A program made the position numbers and the translations under genes. A stretch of 64,000 nucleotides of DNA from Zygnema cylindricum (Eukaryota; Streptophyta; Zygnematophyceae; Zygnematales; Zygnemataceae): contig JBBHKE010003540.1 in the NCBI GenBank assembly GCA_037447655.1, positions 29,187 to 93,186 on the forward strand, read 5' to 3'. Position 1 is the stretch's first letter. Each line of letters starts with the position of its first letter. This document shows positions 21,124 through 32,919 of this stretch, one piece after another. The notes beneath the pieces are model-generated. The model saw only the letters and a list, made by a program, of their open reading frames with translations. It was not told the DNA's origin and ran no database searches.

Positions 21124-22092
21124 TATAACAGCAATAGCCGATCGAACCTGTTTATAAAGGGGTATTTAGGTGTTATGATTATAGAGTACTAAATTTGGTA
21201 GACGTCCGCGAAAGAATCACGCTATTTGGAGTTATATTTTAAAAGTTATAGCGATGGGTGCATTTAGGTGACAGCGTGGGGTCTAAATAACAAGTGGGTA
21301 TCATTGAAATGGGTTAAGGGTCAAATTAGTACCGAAATTACGCGTGTACGTTTCATAAAGTTCTAACGAAACGTTTAGTATGCACGGTGGTTCGTTTCGT
21401 ACAAATTTTAGTACGAAACGTCACTTTTACTCAAGGGAATTTCGTAGGAAGTTTTGCGTGCGAAATTTGTTAAGCACGATCGTGCGAAGTCGCGTTTCGT
21501 TTGGCGCGCACGTTTGCACGTAAATGTTACGTAGTGAATCGTAACGTTTGATTGGTTAGTAAAGTGCTAAGTATTTAGTAAGAGATTTCGCACGTTTTTG
21601 CATTGGTCAGTCTGACTCTTTGCTGATCAATGATTGGCCCAAGTAAAAACCTGTTAAAACGGAGCGTTGACTCTGGCCTGGCGAGTCCAGGGCGATGATG
21701 GATAAATAGTGAAGTGTAAGAGGAGAGTAGACATCTTTTCCTTTGGAAAAGTTTGTGGAAATTCCGGCTGATCTTGGTCTTGAGCGATTAATACAAAATT
21801 GGAGAAAAAGGCATTTTGCATTGAAATCTCTTACTAACTAAATAGTGTTTTAGTAGTTAAGAGATAGAATTATTAAGAGTGGAGAGTAGTGGAAAACACT
21901 TTAATAAGAAGGGTTGAGCCACGAGGGCAAGAGACCAAGCTAATGTTATGTGGGCAAAAGCTTCTTCTAATTTAAAGTTTATCCTTATGTGAGTGTTGTC
22001 CAATATGGATGTGTATTTTCCAATGTGTGGAATGTGTGGTTGAAATTGATTGAAGTAATGGGATTTTCAGAGAGGTAGGAAATCCTGTTACA
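21124..22092 (+). repeat. 5' LTR of the gypsy element
   Basis: 969 bp, ending ctgttaca; the first bases are tataacagc where the 3' LTR has tgtaacagc, so the canonical TG has been lost by one change. A TATA-like ataaat lies near 21702. The segment 21340-21560 holds many cgtttcgt/acgaaacg motifs in both orientations. Confidence 0.92.
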
Positions 22093-22094
22093 TA

Positions 22095-22106
22095 TGGTAT
22101 CGGAGC
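22095..22106 (+). other. Gypsy primer-binding site (tRNA-Met 3' end type)
   Basis: tggtatcggagc, two bases after the LTR, is complementary to the 3' end of plant initiator tRNA-Met apart from one position (usual TGGTATCAGAGC). Confidence 0.85.
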
Positions 22107-22867
22107 TTGGTTAAAAGCCAAAGAGAAGCTTGCTCACCCGAAAATCGACTCCCGTGACTGGTGAGGGTGCTTTGACCCGCGTTGGTGGAACCACAATGTG
22201 AGTGGTAAGGGATTGGAGGGAAACTAAGTGACCACACTGCCAGCGGCCGTTGGTTAGATGTGGGGCGTGCTTAGGTCCTCAGGACTAAGGCGGGGTGGGC
22301 AGTGTAGCCACCGCTGAAGCTCACTCTAATTACCTAGAGGCCAAACAAACTTGCCTTCTCTTAGCAATGATTCATGTGTAGAGGGAGGGCTTGAAGCCAT
22401 GAAGGGTGAGGATGTGAAGATTAGAGAGTAAAAGATCCTGATGTAGTGGGAAGTGAGAAATTTGCTAATGGAGGAGAACGAAAGTGGAGTACTTTACTTC
22501 TTCAAGAGCAAAGGAGTCCAGAAAATGACTCAAAACTTTTCAAACCCTAAATTGTTACTTTTGATTGATTTCAATTTTGCTGTTGCAAAATTTATGGTTA
22601 AATCTTAACTTTGAGAGCTTTCAATTTTGCTATAGCAAAATTTGTGGGGAAATTCTTACCTTCTGTTTCAATGTTGGGAATTGAAAATTTGAATTTGTAC
22701 AAACTTATTGTCAATGTCTTTTTAATTTTTCAAATCTTGATCTTTTCAAAGGATTTGTTAAGGAGAAGAAGTCTTGGATTCGAGCAATCTGAGGACTTCA
22801 AATCTGCATCAAATTTCATTGGGAAATTATACTCTATCTTTCTTTTGCTTGATTTCATTGTGTGATA

Positions 22868-23328
22868 ATGGCAAATTCTGCATGGAAACGTGAAATGGAG
22901 AATGCGTTGAATGTGATGAAGAAGAGGACTGTGAAATTGGTCAAAAGATTTAATAATCATGTTGCCGCTTTGGATGAAACCATTTCCGAATTGAAAAGTG
23001 AATTGAAAGTTGTCAAAGAAATTTGAAATGTTTCAAATGAGAAATTAGATGAACTTATTAACTTAATTCAGACCAAGAATGATATGAATGACCAAATGGG
23101 TGAGAGTAGTAAAAGGAATGTCAATTTTAGGGACATTTTAGTACAGAGTGCATAAAACCCAAAATGAAAGTCACTTGTTTCAAATGCGGAGGTCCAGATC
23201 ATTACGCTAAAGACTGTACAGATAAAGGTTCTCTCAAATTAGTCGATGTAAATGAAGGTCTCCAAGAGGATATTGCATTATACCTAGCTGAGCAGGAAGC
23301 CCAGGAGGTGGGAAACGGAAAGGACTAA
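22868..23328 (+). pseudogene. Gypsy gag remnant: coiled coil and zinc knuckles, capsid missing
   Basis: From an ATG at 22868: a Lys/Glu-rich stretch with heptad character (VAALDETISELKSELKVVKE), a stop at about 23024, then the frame runs into GHFSTEC, the end of a first zinc knuckle, in another frame, and a complete second knuckle CFKCGGPDHYAKDC (about 23175-23217). The capsid region that should separate coiled coil and knuckles is absent, and the first two Cys of the first knuckle are gone, which points to an internal deletion near 23125. It ends at a stop at 23326-23328. Confidence 0.65.
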
Positions 23329-23329
23329 C

Positions 23330-26300
23330 TGAAAGTCCTCAGTTGAGTCAACCGGATCCAGAAGTTAAAGAGTTAACTTTGGAGGGCAAATTAATGAATG
23401 AAAAAGTTAGGATAGCTGAATTTATTATGATTCTCACTACACTGCATAGTTTAAAAAAAATCCTTCTGATGAAATTCTCAACAACAAACCTATTTTATGA
23501 CAATTCAGTAATGATGACACCAGACACTGTTTGATTAGATTCGAGTCATTAGTGGAAGGAAAACCGTTGAGAGTAATGGTTGATTCAGGTGCCACACATA
23601 ATTTTATTTCATATAAGTTTGTAGGGAAAATAGAATTCCTTCGTCATAAGGGAAAAGCCTTTACATGTTTAAGTGGCAAATGGTAATAAGTCCACATTAG
23701 ACTTACAAACTGACACGATAGAAGTTGATATCCAAGGTCATAAAATGAAAGTTGTGTGTGAAATAATGAATTTGGGAAGTGAAGAACTAATTTTGCGAAA
23801 GCCTTGGTTAACTGAACACAATCCTCAAATTAATTGGGAAATTAACACCTTGAAAGTGAGGTCTGCAAACTGTTGGAAGGTTTTGCAAGCATTATCTCCT
23901 AAGAAATTGCATAGGAATCATATAAATAACATAACCAGATTGGGAGTGGAAGGTTTGATATCTGCTAAACAATTTAAAAAACACTTAAAAGATAAAACAA
24001 ATCATGCTTTCTTGTTATTAGTAACTGAGGCAGTTACTGATGAAAGGGGGGGAGAAAACACTAACATTGATGTCATCACTAAATCAGACACCACTAAGAC
24101 TTTCGAAAAACTAAAATTTGATTTTGTAACTGACATTAATAATGATGTTGCTGTAAAGGATTAGATTTTTGAATTTCAAGATGTTTTCCCAAATGATTTA
24201 CCTTCGGGAAGGCCACTTTTCCGAGATGTAGAACATGTTATTATCCTTGAACCTGGATGTAATCCTCCTGTCACAGGAATATATAAACACATTTTCTTTG
24301 ATCAGGAGGAGTTAAAGAAACAGATCAAAGAACTCTTACAGAAAGGACATATTCAGCCCAGCAAATCACGGTACGGAGCACCCGTTGTCTTCGTCAAAAA
24401 GAAGGACGGAACGTTGAGAATGTATGTCGATTATCGTAGTCTGAACAAGATTGCGGTGAAGGATAAGTATCCGTTACCTTTAATTTCTGATTTGATAGAT
24501 CGTTTAAAGGGTGCTAAAGTATTTTCGTTGATTGACCTGCGTATTGGCTTTAATCAGGTGCCAATTAGAATTGAAGATGTTGATAAAACTGCTTTTAGGA
24601 CTAGGGTGGTCATTTCGAATGGATAGTGATGCTATTCGGCTTAACGGATGCACCGCCTACTTACCAAAGATTAATGAACCAAACCTTTTCAGATTACATA
24701 GATGAGTTTGTCCAAGTGTTTATATATGATATTTTAGTTTACAGTGAATCTAAAGAACAACATATAATTCATTTAAAAAAAGTGTTGGAAAGGTTAAGAG
24801 AAAGAAAATTACATGGAAAATTGTCAAAATCTAGTTTTCTTAAAAGTGAACAATTATTTTTGGGACATATAGTTAGTGGGGAAGGTGTTAAAACAGATCC
24901 ATCCAAAATTTTAGAAATCCAAAATTGGAAACAACCTATTAATGTCACGGAAGTGAGATCATTTTTGGGATTGGCCACTTATTACAGGAAATTTATCAAA
25001 AATTTCTATAGGATCGCCGCACCTTTGACAGATTTACTTCGAGAGAAGGAGACGTTTTTGTGGGGAGCTGATCAGGAGGGAGCATTCGAGAAATTAAAAG
25101 GGAAGTTGACCTCTGCCCCTACACTGGTGTATCCTGACCTTGCCGAGGAATTTGAAGTTTTGATCACTACAGATGCATCTGATAAAGGTCTAAGTGTAGT
25201 CATAAGTCAAAAAGTCGGCAAACACTTTCATCCTATTGCGTTTGAGTCTAGAAAATTCAATGATGCTGAAAAGAACTATACAGCACAAGAAAAATAATTA
25301 CTTGCAATTGTACATGCATTGGTGAAATGGCGTTGTTTTTTGCATAATAAAGAATTTACAGTTCACTGTGATAATAAAGCACTCTCTTATTTACAAAGAT
25401 TAAGTGATGCGCAGATTATGACTGGCAGACAGGTTAGGTGGATGCAAAAATTAGCATATTTCAAATTTAATGTCAAACATATTCCTAGGAAGATAAATGT
25501 AGTCGCAGATCCTTTAAGTAGATGTTTTGAAATAAGTGTTATGGTTCAAGATGAATTGTTTTTAGATACAGTTAGAAATGGTTATGATAAAGATCCTTAT
25601 TTTGTTGTGATTTACAAGAATATTTCGGGAGGGAATTCTGACCCATTGAATGAGAGGCATGTCAAAAACTTTAGACTAGAGGATGGTTTACTGTATTTGC
25701 GAATCGGGGATAGATTATGCATTCATGAAGTGGGAGACTTAAGAAAACAAATTTTACGGGAAGCTCATGAGCATTTAGGACATCTAGTCGAGATAAAACT
25801 CTTAGTCGATTGCAAAGTAGATTGTTTTGGCCTGAGATGGCAAAAGAGGTGTCAAAACACGTGGAAAGTTGTGTCCCTGGCCAACAGAGTAAGCCCAGTA
25901 CCCAAAAACCTAAAGGTCTCTTAAAACCATTGGATATTCCCGAAATACCGTGGGAATTTGTCAGTATGGATTTTATTGCCAGGTTGCCTGCTACATCTAA
26001 AAGGAAGGACAGTATAACGGTCGTAGTCGATAGGTTCAGTAAAATGACAATCTTTCTCCTTTGCAAAACCACTCATTCAGTTGTAGATATTGCAAAGTTA
26101 TATTTTGAAAACGTGGTCAGACATCATGGAGTCCCTCTATGTATAGTCAGTGATAGAGATTCTAAATTTACATCTGCTTTTTGGAAAGAATTACAGCAAA
26201 ATTTAGGCTCTGAATTGAAAATGAGTACCGCTTATCATCCTCAGACAAATGGACAAACAGAAAGGATAAACCGTACACTAGAGAAAATGCTTAGGACTGT

Positions 26301-27022
26301 TTGCGGTAGAGTTCAGAACACATGGAATCTAAATTGCCATTAATGGAATTTGCATACAATTCATGTAAACATGCTAGTAGAGGATTCTCACCATTTAAAG
26401 TTGCATACGGATACCAACCTAGAGAAGCATTGGACTTAATAACAGGGGTCACTCAAGAGAATAGAGGTTCTGGAACAGAGTTTTGGGAATACGTCAAACA
26501 GTTTGGAAAACTGTCCGAGATGCATTAGTGGAGGCACAAAGGAGGCAAGAATTAAATGCTAACCGCAAACTAGGTGATTGGGTGTTACGCACAAGTGACA
26601 AGGTTTGGCATTCTACAACTCATTACAGGCGCAAGATTGAGGGACAATCGGATCCTACAGGGAAATTTGCTCTTAAGTACATTGGACCATTTACTGTAAT
26701 CGAGATGATATCGTCAGTTGCTGCCTAATTGGACTTCCAGCCTTCAACAAAAATTCATCCAGTGATACACATCAGCCAATTGAAACCAGCGAATCTTTGA
26801 CCAACTAAAGGAGAATTAGAATTGGATCCCTCAATAATTATAGAACCTGAAGTCCACAGATGGGTAATAGATTGTGTTGGTCAACGGTTCAAGGTCGGCG
26901 ATACTATATTCTGGCAAGTGTATTATCTATGAAGGCCTGAGGATGAGTTGACTTTAGAGGATAAAAATTCAGAGTTTTTACAGAGGTATTGGAGGGATAA
27001 TAATATAGATCTCTCGTCTTAA
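23330..27022 (+). pseudogene. Gypsy pol: protease, RT, RNase H, integrase and C-terminal tail (broken)
   Basis: In order: protease with MVDSGATHNFIS (about 23576-23612); reverse transcriptase with [16 protein letters not shown] (about 24372-24420) and [13 protein letters not shown] (about 24522); catalytic box read as FIYDILVY (about 24718-24741) where the family has two adjacent aspartates, so the first is lost; RNase H with TTDASDKG (about 25166) and HCDNKALSY (about 25363); integrase zinc-binding part (25760-25900) and core with MDFIARLP (about 25966), SDRDSKF (about 26149) and HPQTNGQTERINR (about 26236-26274). The tail contains HPVIHISQLKPA (about 26756) and EPEVH, the position where chromodomains sit in chromoviruses; the fold here is too degraded to claim one. 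Stops or frame changes occur near 23532, 23660, 24162, 24624, 25295, 25810, 25921, 26340 and 26526. Confidence 0.88.
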
Positions 27023-27050
27023 GAATTAAAGGTGTTTAACTAAGGTCAGT

Positions 27051-27070
27051 TAAAAATAAGGAGGGGATGA
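27051..27070 (+). other. Gypsy polypurine tract
   Basis: aaaataaggaggggatga directly before the 3' LTR at 27071; the purine run ends three bases short of the LTR. Confidence 0.75.
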
Positions 27071-28038
27071 TGTAACAGCAATAGCGGATCGAACTTGTTT
27101 ATAAAGGGGTATTTAGGTGTTATGATTATAGAGTACTAAATTTGGTAGACGTCCGCGAAAGAATCACGCTATTTGGAGTTATATTTTAAAAGTTATAGCG
27201 ATGGGTGCATTTTGGTGACAGCGTGGGGTCTAAATAACAAGTGGGTATCATTGAAATGGGTTAAGGGTCAAATTAGTACCGAAATTACGCGTGTACGTTT
27301 CATAAAGTTCTAACGAAACGTTTAGTATGCACGGTGGTTCGTTTCGTACAAATTTTAGTACGAAACGTCACTTTTACTTAAGGGAATTTCGTAGGAAGTT
27401 TCGCGTGCGAAATTTGTTAAGCACAATCGTGCGAAGTCACGTTTCGTTTGGCGCGCACTTTTGCACGTAAATGTTACGTAGTGAAACGTAACGTTTGATT
27501 GGTTAGTAAAGTGCTAAGTATTTAGTAAGAGATTTCGCACGTTTTTGCATTGGTCAGTCTGAGTCTTTGCTGATCAATGATTGGCCCAGGTAAAAGCCTG
27601 TTAAAACGGAGCGTTGACTCTAGCCTGGCGAGTCCAGGGCGATGATGGATAAATAGTGAAGTGTAAGAGGAGAGTAGACATCTTTTCCTTTGGAAAAGTT
27701 TGTGGAAATTCCGGCTGATCTTGGTCTTGAGCGATTAATACCAAATTGGAGAAAAGGCATTTTTGCATTGAAATCTTTTACTAACTAAATAGTGTTTTAG
27801 TAGTTAAGAGATAGAATTATTAAGAGTGGAGAGTAGAGGAAACACTTTAATTTGAAGGGTTGAGCCACGAGGGCAAGAGACCAAGCTAATGTTATGTGGA
27901 CAGAAGCTTTTTCTAATTTAAAGTTTATCCTTATGTGAGTGTTTTCCAATGTGGATGTGTATTTTCCAATGTGTGGAATGTGTGGTTGAAATTGATTGAA
28001 GTAATAGGATTTTCAGAGAGGTAGGAAATCCTGTTACA
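27071..28038 (+). repeat. 3' LTR of the gypsy element
   Basis: Starts tgtaacagc, ends ctgttaca, 968 bp, a near-identical partner of 21124-22092; followed by the second gtcga at 28039-28043. Confidence 0.92.
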
Positions 28039-28043
28039 GTCGA

Positions 28044-29353
28044 CGTCACTGAATCTAAAACATTTCGCCATGGTTTCCCGATTTTGTTTTATCGTCTGTT
28101 CTCACTCTATTTGCCATCAAAATAAACTTAAAGAATGCCATAAGAAATATTTTTTAGAGATCTTTCATTTGGTACCTGTCTTGCCTTTTGTCATTGCAAG
28201 TATTGTGAGATATACGCGTTAGTGGGAGAGGGAGAGAGAGAGAGAGAGGCGCTTTCACGGACTTCGCTTTTGCGAAATGGCGTCCGTTGGTCGAGACCCC
28301 CTCCACGGTTACTGTACGAAAAAAAGCGCACGGGAAAAAGTCCCGCACAGGCTGTTAACGTGCAGTAGGTTTTTTTTTTGGTACTCCGGGCACAAAAATT
28401 GTCAGAAATCTCTGTCGCGTGCGAAATCATATGCATATTCGCCCACGTCGTGGAACTTTGTTTAAAATCACCTCGCGAGGTGATTTTATATAAAGTTTGA
28501 AGATGAGCCGGAAGGACGCGAAAGTGGGTCGAAACGCGCTAAACGACAAACTGCATCGCGCTAGACGACAAACTGCAATACAATTGAAGTTTCAAGGTGA
28601 AGCAACTTGTACGGTGGTAATTTCAATTTTTTGGTATGGTTGCGTAGTTTCTCGTTTTTTTCCAAGTTATAGAGGAAAACGACAGAAAATAACTGTAACT
28701 TTAGCACATAGGAAAGTGCCCTAATTAATCACTGGACGAAGTGACCCCCTGCTTTGATAACACATAATCGGACGGTCGATGTTGTCGCCCAAAAGTTTGG
28801 AGTATCTTGACGAATCTCCAGTGAACATGTTTTATAAAAAAATTAAAAAAAACAGTACGACCATGTACGAAAATGAGCTGGATCTGTACCTTTTCCTGTA
28901 AAGAACCCTACTTTTCGCCTGATGGAGGTTCACCCTAAGGGCTAGGGGCCCCGTGGAGTGTGCACTGAAGGATATTTCCCTGATGCTGAGGTTCAATCGT
29001 ACACTTTGAGGGTAAAACGTATGTAAGAGCCAGAATTGTGTACGGAAGGTACGACTTACCCTCAACAGGTTGACTGTGTAGTTGCCGTCGCCCCTTTGCT
29101 CTCCTGTATGCCCTGGGAGGTCGGGTGGTGGGAGATGCTTCAATTTTTCTGGCTCTTACAGAACAAAACGAAGCTCGCTCTCAAAATGATTGATAGAACA
29201 TATCACTTTTCTCTATTGAGAAATTATCCGCGTAGCGAAATCTGCCAAAGAAACGGGGTAGTCAGTGAAACTTGGAAAAGTTGAAAGGTTCAAACCTTCT
29301 CAAATTTCATTTTTAGTTGTTTTTCTATTTTTCTTTCTGAAACGCCGTTCTTC
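28044..29353. other. Upstream region of the peptide transporter gene
   Basis: No gene supported. It contains a short GA microsatellite (28228-28249), the strong inverted repeat at 28454-28497, and the presumed promoter and 5' UTR of the transporter. No firm TATA box can be assigned. Confidence 0.5.
28454..28497. repeat. 44-bp inverted repeat with perfect 26-bp palindromic core
   Basis: The core 28463-28488 reads the same on both strands (TAAAATCACCTCG and its complement); the arms extend to 22 bp with two mismatches. It is preceded by the smaller palindrome ccacgtcgtgg (28443-28453). It lies 0.86 kb upstream of the transporter start codon. Confidence 0.9.
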
Positions 29354-32300
29354 ATGGCTTCCAGCGAGATTAGGAATCAAATTCCTGCTTTAGATAATAG
29401 CATACAAAACCTTAAGTTTCCCACCACTGTAAAGTACATTGTTGCGAATGAGTTTTGCGAGCGCTTTTCATTCTATGGCATGAGGGCAATCCTGGCTCTC
29501 TACCTTAAGAATGCATTAGATTTGAGCATCACTTCTGCCACTGAAACTGTACATTTGTTCATCGTCGCTTCATATTTCACTCCTCTTTTGGGAGCCTTTC
29601 TCAGCGACTGTTTTTTGGTCAGTTATAGTTTTCTGTTTTGCCAATAGAGCTTCTTATGAAATTGATGGTCTTGCATCTATCTGGCGGATGTTGTAAAGTT
29701 GCAGGGTCCAGCCCGAAAATTCGGCTGAAACAGCTGTCGGTTTTTTTGGCAATCCTTTTGACAAAAAAATGAGACAGACATAGCCATAGTAAGCCTGCTA
29801 TCGTAATCCGAAGTCGTTTGACCTGCATGTTTATTTTCTGCTTTCTTGGAATCTTTCATGTTCCGACTGCTAAGAATACCTTTTTCAGTCATTGATTACA
29901 TAGCTTTAATTGCATAATATTGTGTAGTCTGTTGACAGCCTGAAAATGTGCCGTCTGATCCTCTGGCAACATGGTGTTTGCATCACGCTCACTACTCATT
30001 TTTGAAGACAGCAAGAAACACCGAAAATGCAGAGAAGTAAACCAAGGAAAGATAGAAATCAATGAACTCCAAGTACTCTTGCCAGTGAAAGCCAGTTCTG
30101 CAGAATTTGGTACCAAGTAACGTTGTTCTTTTGGCAACTTAATTGGATTACATCCAGTGTTAGCCTTGGCGTCCAGCTAACTCTGATGCGTCAGTAGTCC
30201 AAATCTGCTGTCAAAACGGAGTTTGCTTTAAATTTCTATCAAGCTATGTCAACTCACTAGGAGTAGCCTGAAATGTGTTGTTATACAGGGCTTTGCAGCG
30301 TCCTGCGGATTGCAATGTTCTGTAGCCTTTATGTTGTTGTTAGTTTGGAACAAATTATTTTTCCAGCAAAAAAGCTCCCACCGTATGTGCCCCGGTTGCA
30401 ATAATCCAGAAATGAGAATATATGCCGTAATGACTGCAGAGAGAAGGATGGTTTGATGTTGCAGGGAAAATATGTAACTATATTATCTCTCTCACTCGTG
30501 TATTGCATCGGAAACTGGACTATTTCCTTTTCTGCCTTCGAAGCTTCGCATGCCAGTAAGGAAGTTGCATGGTATTGGGTCATTACTGGCCTGGGACTGA
30601 TCGCTCTTGGAACTGGGGGCATCAAGCCTTGCGTTTCAGCTTTTGGAGGTGATCAAATCGAACAGAGTGCTCCTCCGGGATCCGCTCGTGATACTCTCCT
30701 TCGTTCTTTCTTTTCGGCCTTTTACTTCTCCATAAATGGTGGTGCTGCCCTCTCGATGATAGTCACTCCGTGGTTACACAGTAACTTCTCCTACACTACA
30801 GCTTTTGCAACACCTGCCTGTCTCATGCTACTAGCAGTCGTCTTTTTTGTGATTGGAAGCAGTGGGTATGCTCATCAGCCTCCCACAGGAAATCTCCTGG
30901 TCTCCGTGGGAAAGATCATTATTGCTGGTCTTTCGAGAAAATGGAAGCAAACACGTGGAACCAAAACCGAGGGAGAGATGGATCTCGAACACACATCTGA
31001 CTCCGTGAACCAGTCACTAATGGGAAACCAGGTAGAACGGGTTTTCCTGGTAAAGGGTGGAAGCAACAAGAGGCCAATATCTGCTCCCTCTTCACCCGAG
31101 GGCACACACTGGCTAGATTATGCTAAGGAGGCCTACAATGTGGATGATGTGGAAGACGTCAAGCAGCTCTTGCGAGTCTTATGGCTGTTCCTCCCTGCGC
31201 CAATATTTTGGTCGTTGTTTGACCAACAGGCGTCCCGCTGGGTTTTCCAGGCAGAACACCTGGATGGCAGGCTCCCTCTCGGTCTGCAGATTGAACCCGA
31301 GCAAATGCAGGTGCTCTCTGACTTCTATGACAAGCCTGGGAAGGTTATGAGTGTCGTGAATGACTTGTCATTTTGAATCGCAATGCTTCTCCTGTCAAGC
31401 GTCTGATGCTTGTATTTGTATGGCAGTCACACTTGTTTTTCTTTTGTTTCATAGGCCTGTTTTGACTTCCTGATGGACGATAAAATTTGCAGATAATGAT
31501 GACGACGACAACTGATTGTGATCTGCTGAACTACACTGCCCATTGATATTAGTGTAAAGGAATTCCTGTTGTAAAGTTTGAATTAGAATTTAGAATGTTT
31601 TTTTAGTGTAGAAGACATGGTGACTTCAACTCCACTCCCTTTCAAAAGTGTTATTAACACTGTTTTCATTTTTGTTTTTTTTGTTTGGAAAGGTAGCAAA
31701 CTGAGCAGTTGCGCTTCTTTTTCATTTTCACAGACTTTGAATTCGGTGTCAATTCTCATTTTGATACCCGTTTTTGATCGCTTAATCTATCCAGCCGTGG
31801 ATCGCTTTGGTGGTTCTCTGCGGCCCATTCGACGCATGGTGATGGGCATGATATTGTGCTCTGCCGCATTTGTACTGTCAGGCATCCTTCAATATTTCAT
31901 GGAAGAGCAGGCAGCAGTGCCATCTGCCAGTCAGGCGCAGTCCAGGCTGAGCATGTTGTGGCAAATGCCGCAGTACTTTGTATTGACGGCCGGTGAAATC
32001 ATGTTTAGCATTACTGGTTTGGAGCTTGCATACTCCCAAGCGCCGTCCTCTATGACCTCAGTTGTCACGTCAGGGTGGCTCCTAACAGTCTCAGCGGGTA
32101 AGTTTTCGTCATGACCATATTGCATTAGAGGGCACTGGCATTAGTGTACTCCGGCAATTTCATCTGTTCTTTGTCAGTACAAGTGGTAAAAAGTGCCCTG
32201 TGGGCAGAGTTTGTTATTTGCGTTTTTGAAAGTCATCAAGTTTTATTGAAAACATCGATAAAATAAAACTGTTCTATTGTTCAGTGACGCCCACAGTTTC

Positions 32301-32919
32301 TATTTGGCTTGCATTCCTTGCTTCAGGAACGTGACTCTTTGGTCTGCGTATGGTCCAAATACTGTGAGGATCGGACAGCCTTAAAGTATATGTTACACCT
32401 ACAATTGATGTTTATCGAAAATGAGTGGGCAAGAATAAGATGAGCTTGAACAGGCTGAAATGGTGTATTGCCTGACCTCAGGCTGTATGAGGGCCAATCG
32501 TTAGCTCTTGGAGCTTGCATAGGATGTTTGTTTAAGACAGCCATACACGTGACTTGTATTTTTTTTTGCTTTACAAATCGAGTGAGACTGGCTGTGGTCA
32601 CGCACTCGTCCTTTTTCCTGCCTCGACTTCTTTTAGTGGTTTTGAACGGATTTTAACTTTTGTTTTGTGGGCCACAGGGAACCTCGTCACTGTTGTTCTT
32701 GTTGCCCTTATAGGCGAGAGGATCAGTCAGATGGAGGTGTACTTTCTGTTTTCCATTGGCAATTTGCTGGCCATGCTGGGACTGCTTTGGGTAGGGCGAG
32801 GATTTGTCTATGTCGAGTCTGTACAGGAAGATGTACAATATGATACCACAAGAGCTTCTGGCGGCCATGGGAGACTGGAGGATGAAGAGGAGCACTCATT
32901 ATCGACAACGGGGATTTAG
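29354..32919 (+). CDS. POT/SLC15-type proton-coupled oligopeptide transporter, 4 exons
   Basis: Exons 29354-29617, 30465-31310, 31734-32097 and 32678-32919 keep phase and give a 571-residue protein, the usual size of the family. It should move di- and tripeptides (or a related solute) with protons across a membrane through 12 helices. Visible marks: the proton-coupling ExxER motif at residues 33-37 (EFCERFSFYG), GTGGIKP at about 137-143 followed by FGGDQ, FYFSIN at about 174-179, and a hydrophilic loop around 240-300. The phrases FYGMRAILALYL and FWSLFDQQASRW resemble animal PEPT, fungal PTR2 and algal members more than the plant NPF/NRT1 family. The start is the first ATG in frame, nine codons before the conserved region begins to rise. 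Substrate cannot be told from sequence. Confidence 0.88.

Larger units (their letters stand above)
21124..28038 (+). mobile_element. Ty3/gypsy LTR retrotransposon, structurally complete, coding-defective (6.9 kb)
   Basis: Two LTRs of about 969 bp, a 5-bp target duplication (gtcga), a tRNA-Met-type primer-binding site, a polypurine tract, and a plus-strand gag-protease-RT-RNase H-integrase order (integrase last) define a Ty3/gypsy element. The LTRs are nearly identical, so insertion was fairly recent. Stops, frame changes, a deletion in gag and a changed reverse transcriptase active site make this copy dead. It lies between a TE-rich region and the first gene. Confidence 0.93.

Noticed and set aside
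22611-22865. 84-codon plus frame as the gypsy gag start
   Set aside because: Lies in the AT-rich leader after the PBS; composition is Phe/Ile/Leu-rich and the coiled-coil gag start at 22868 fits better.
29889-30137. Open frames inside transporter intron 1
   Set aside because: Opposite strand or out of frame, with no family features; the intron borders are well supported by phase and homology.
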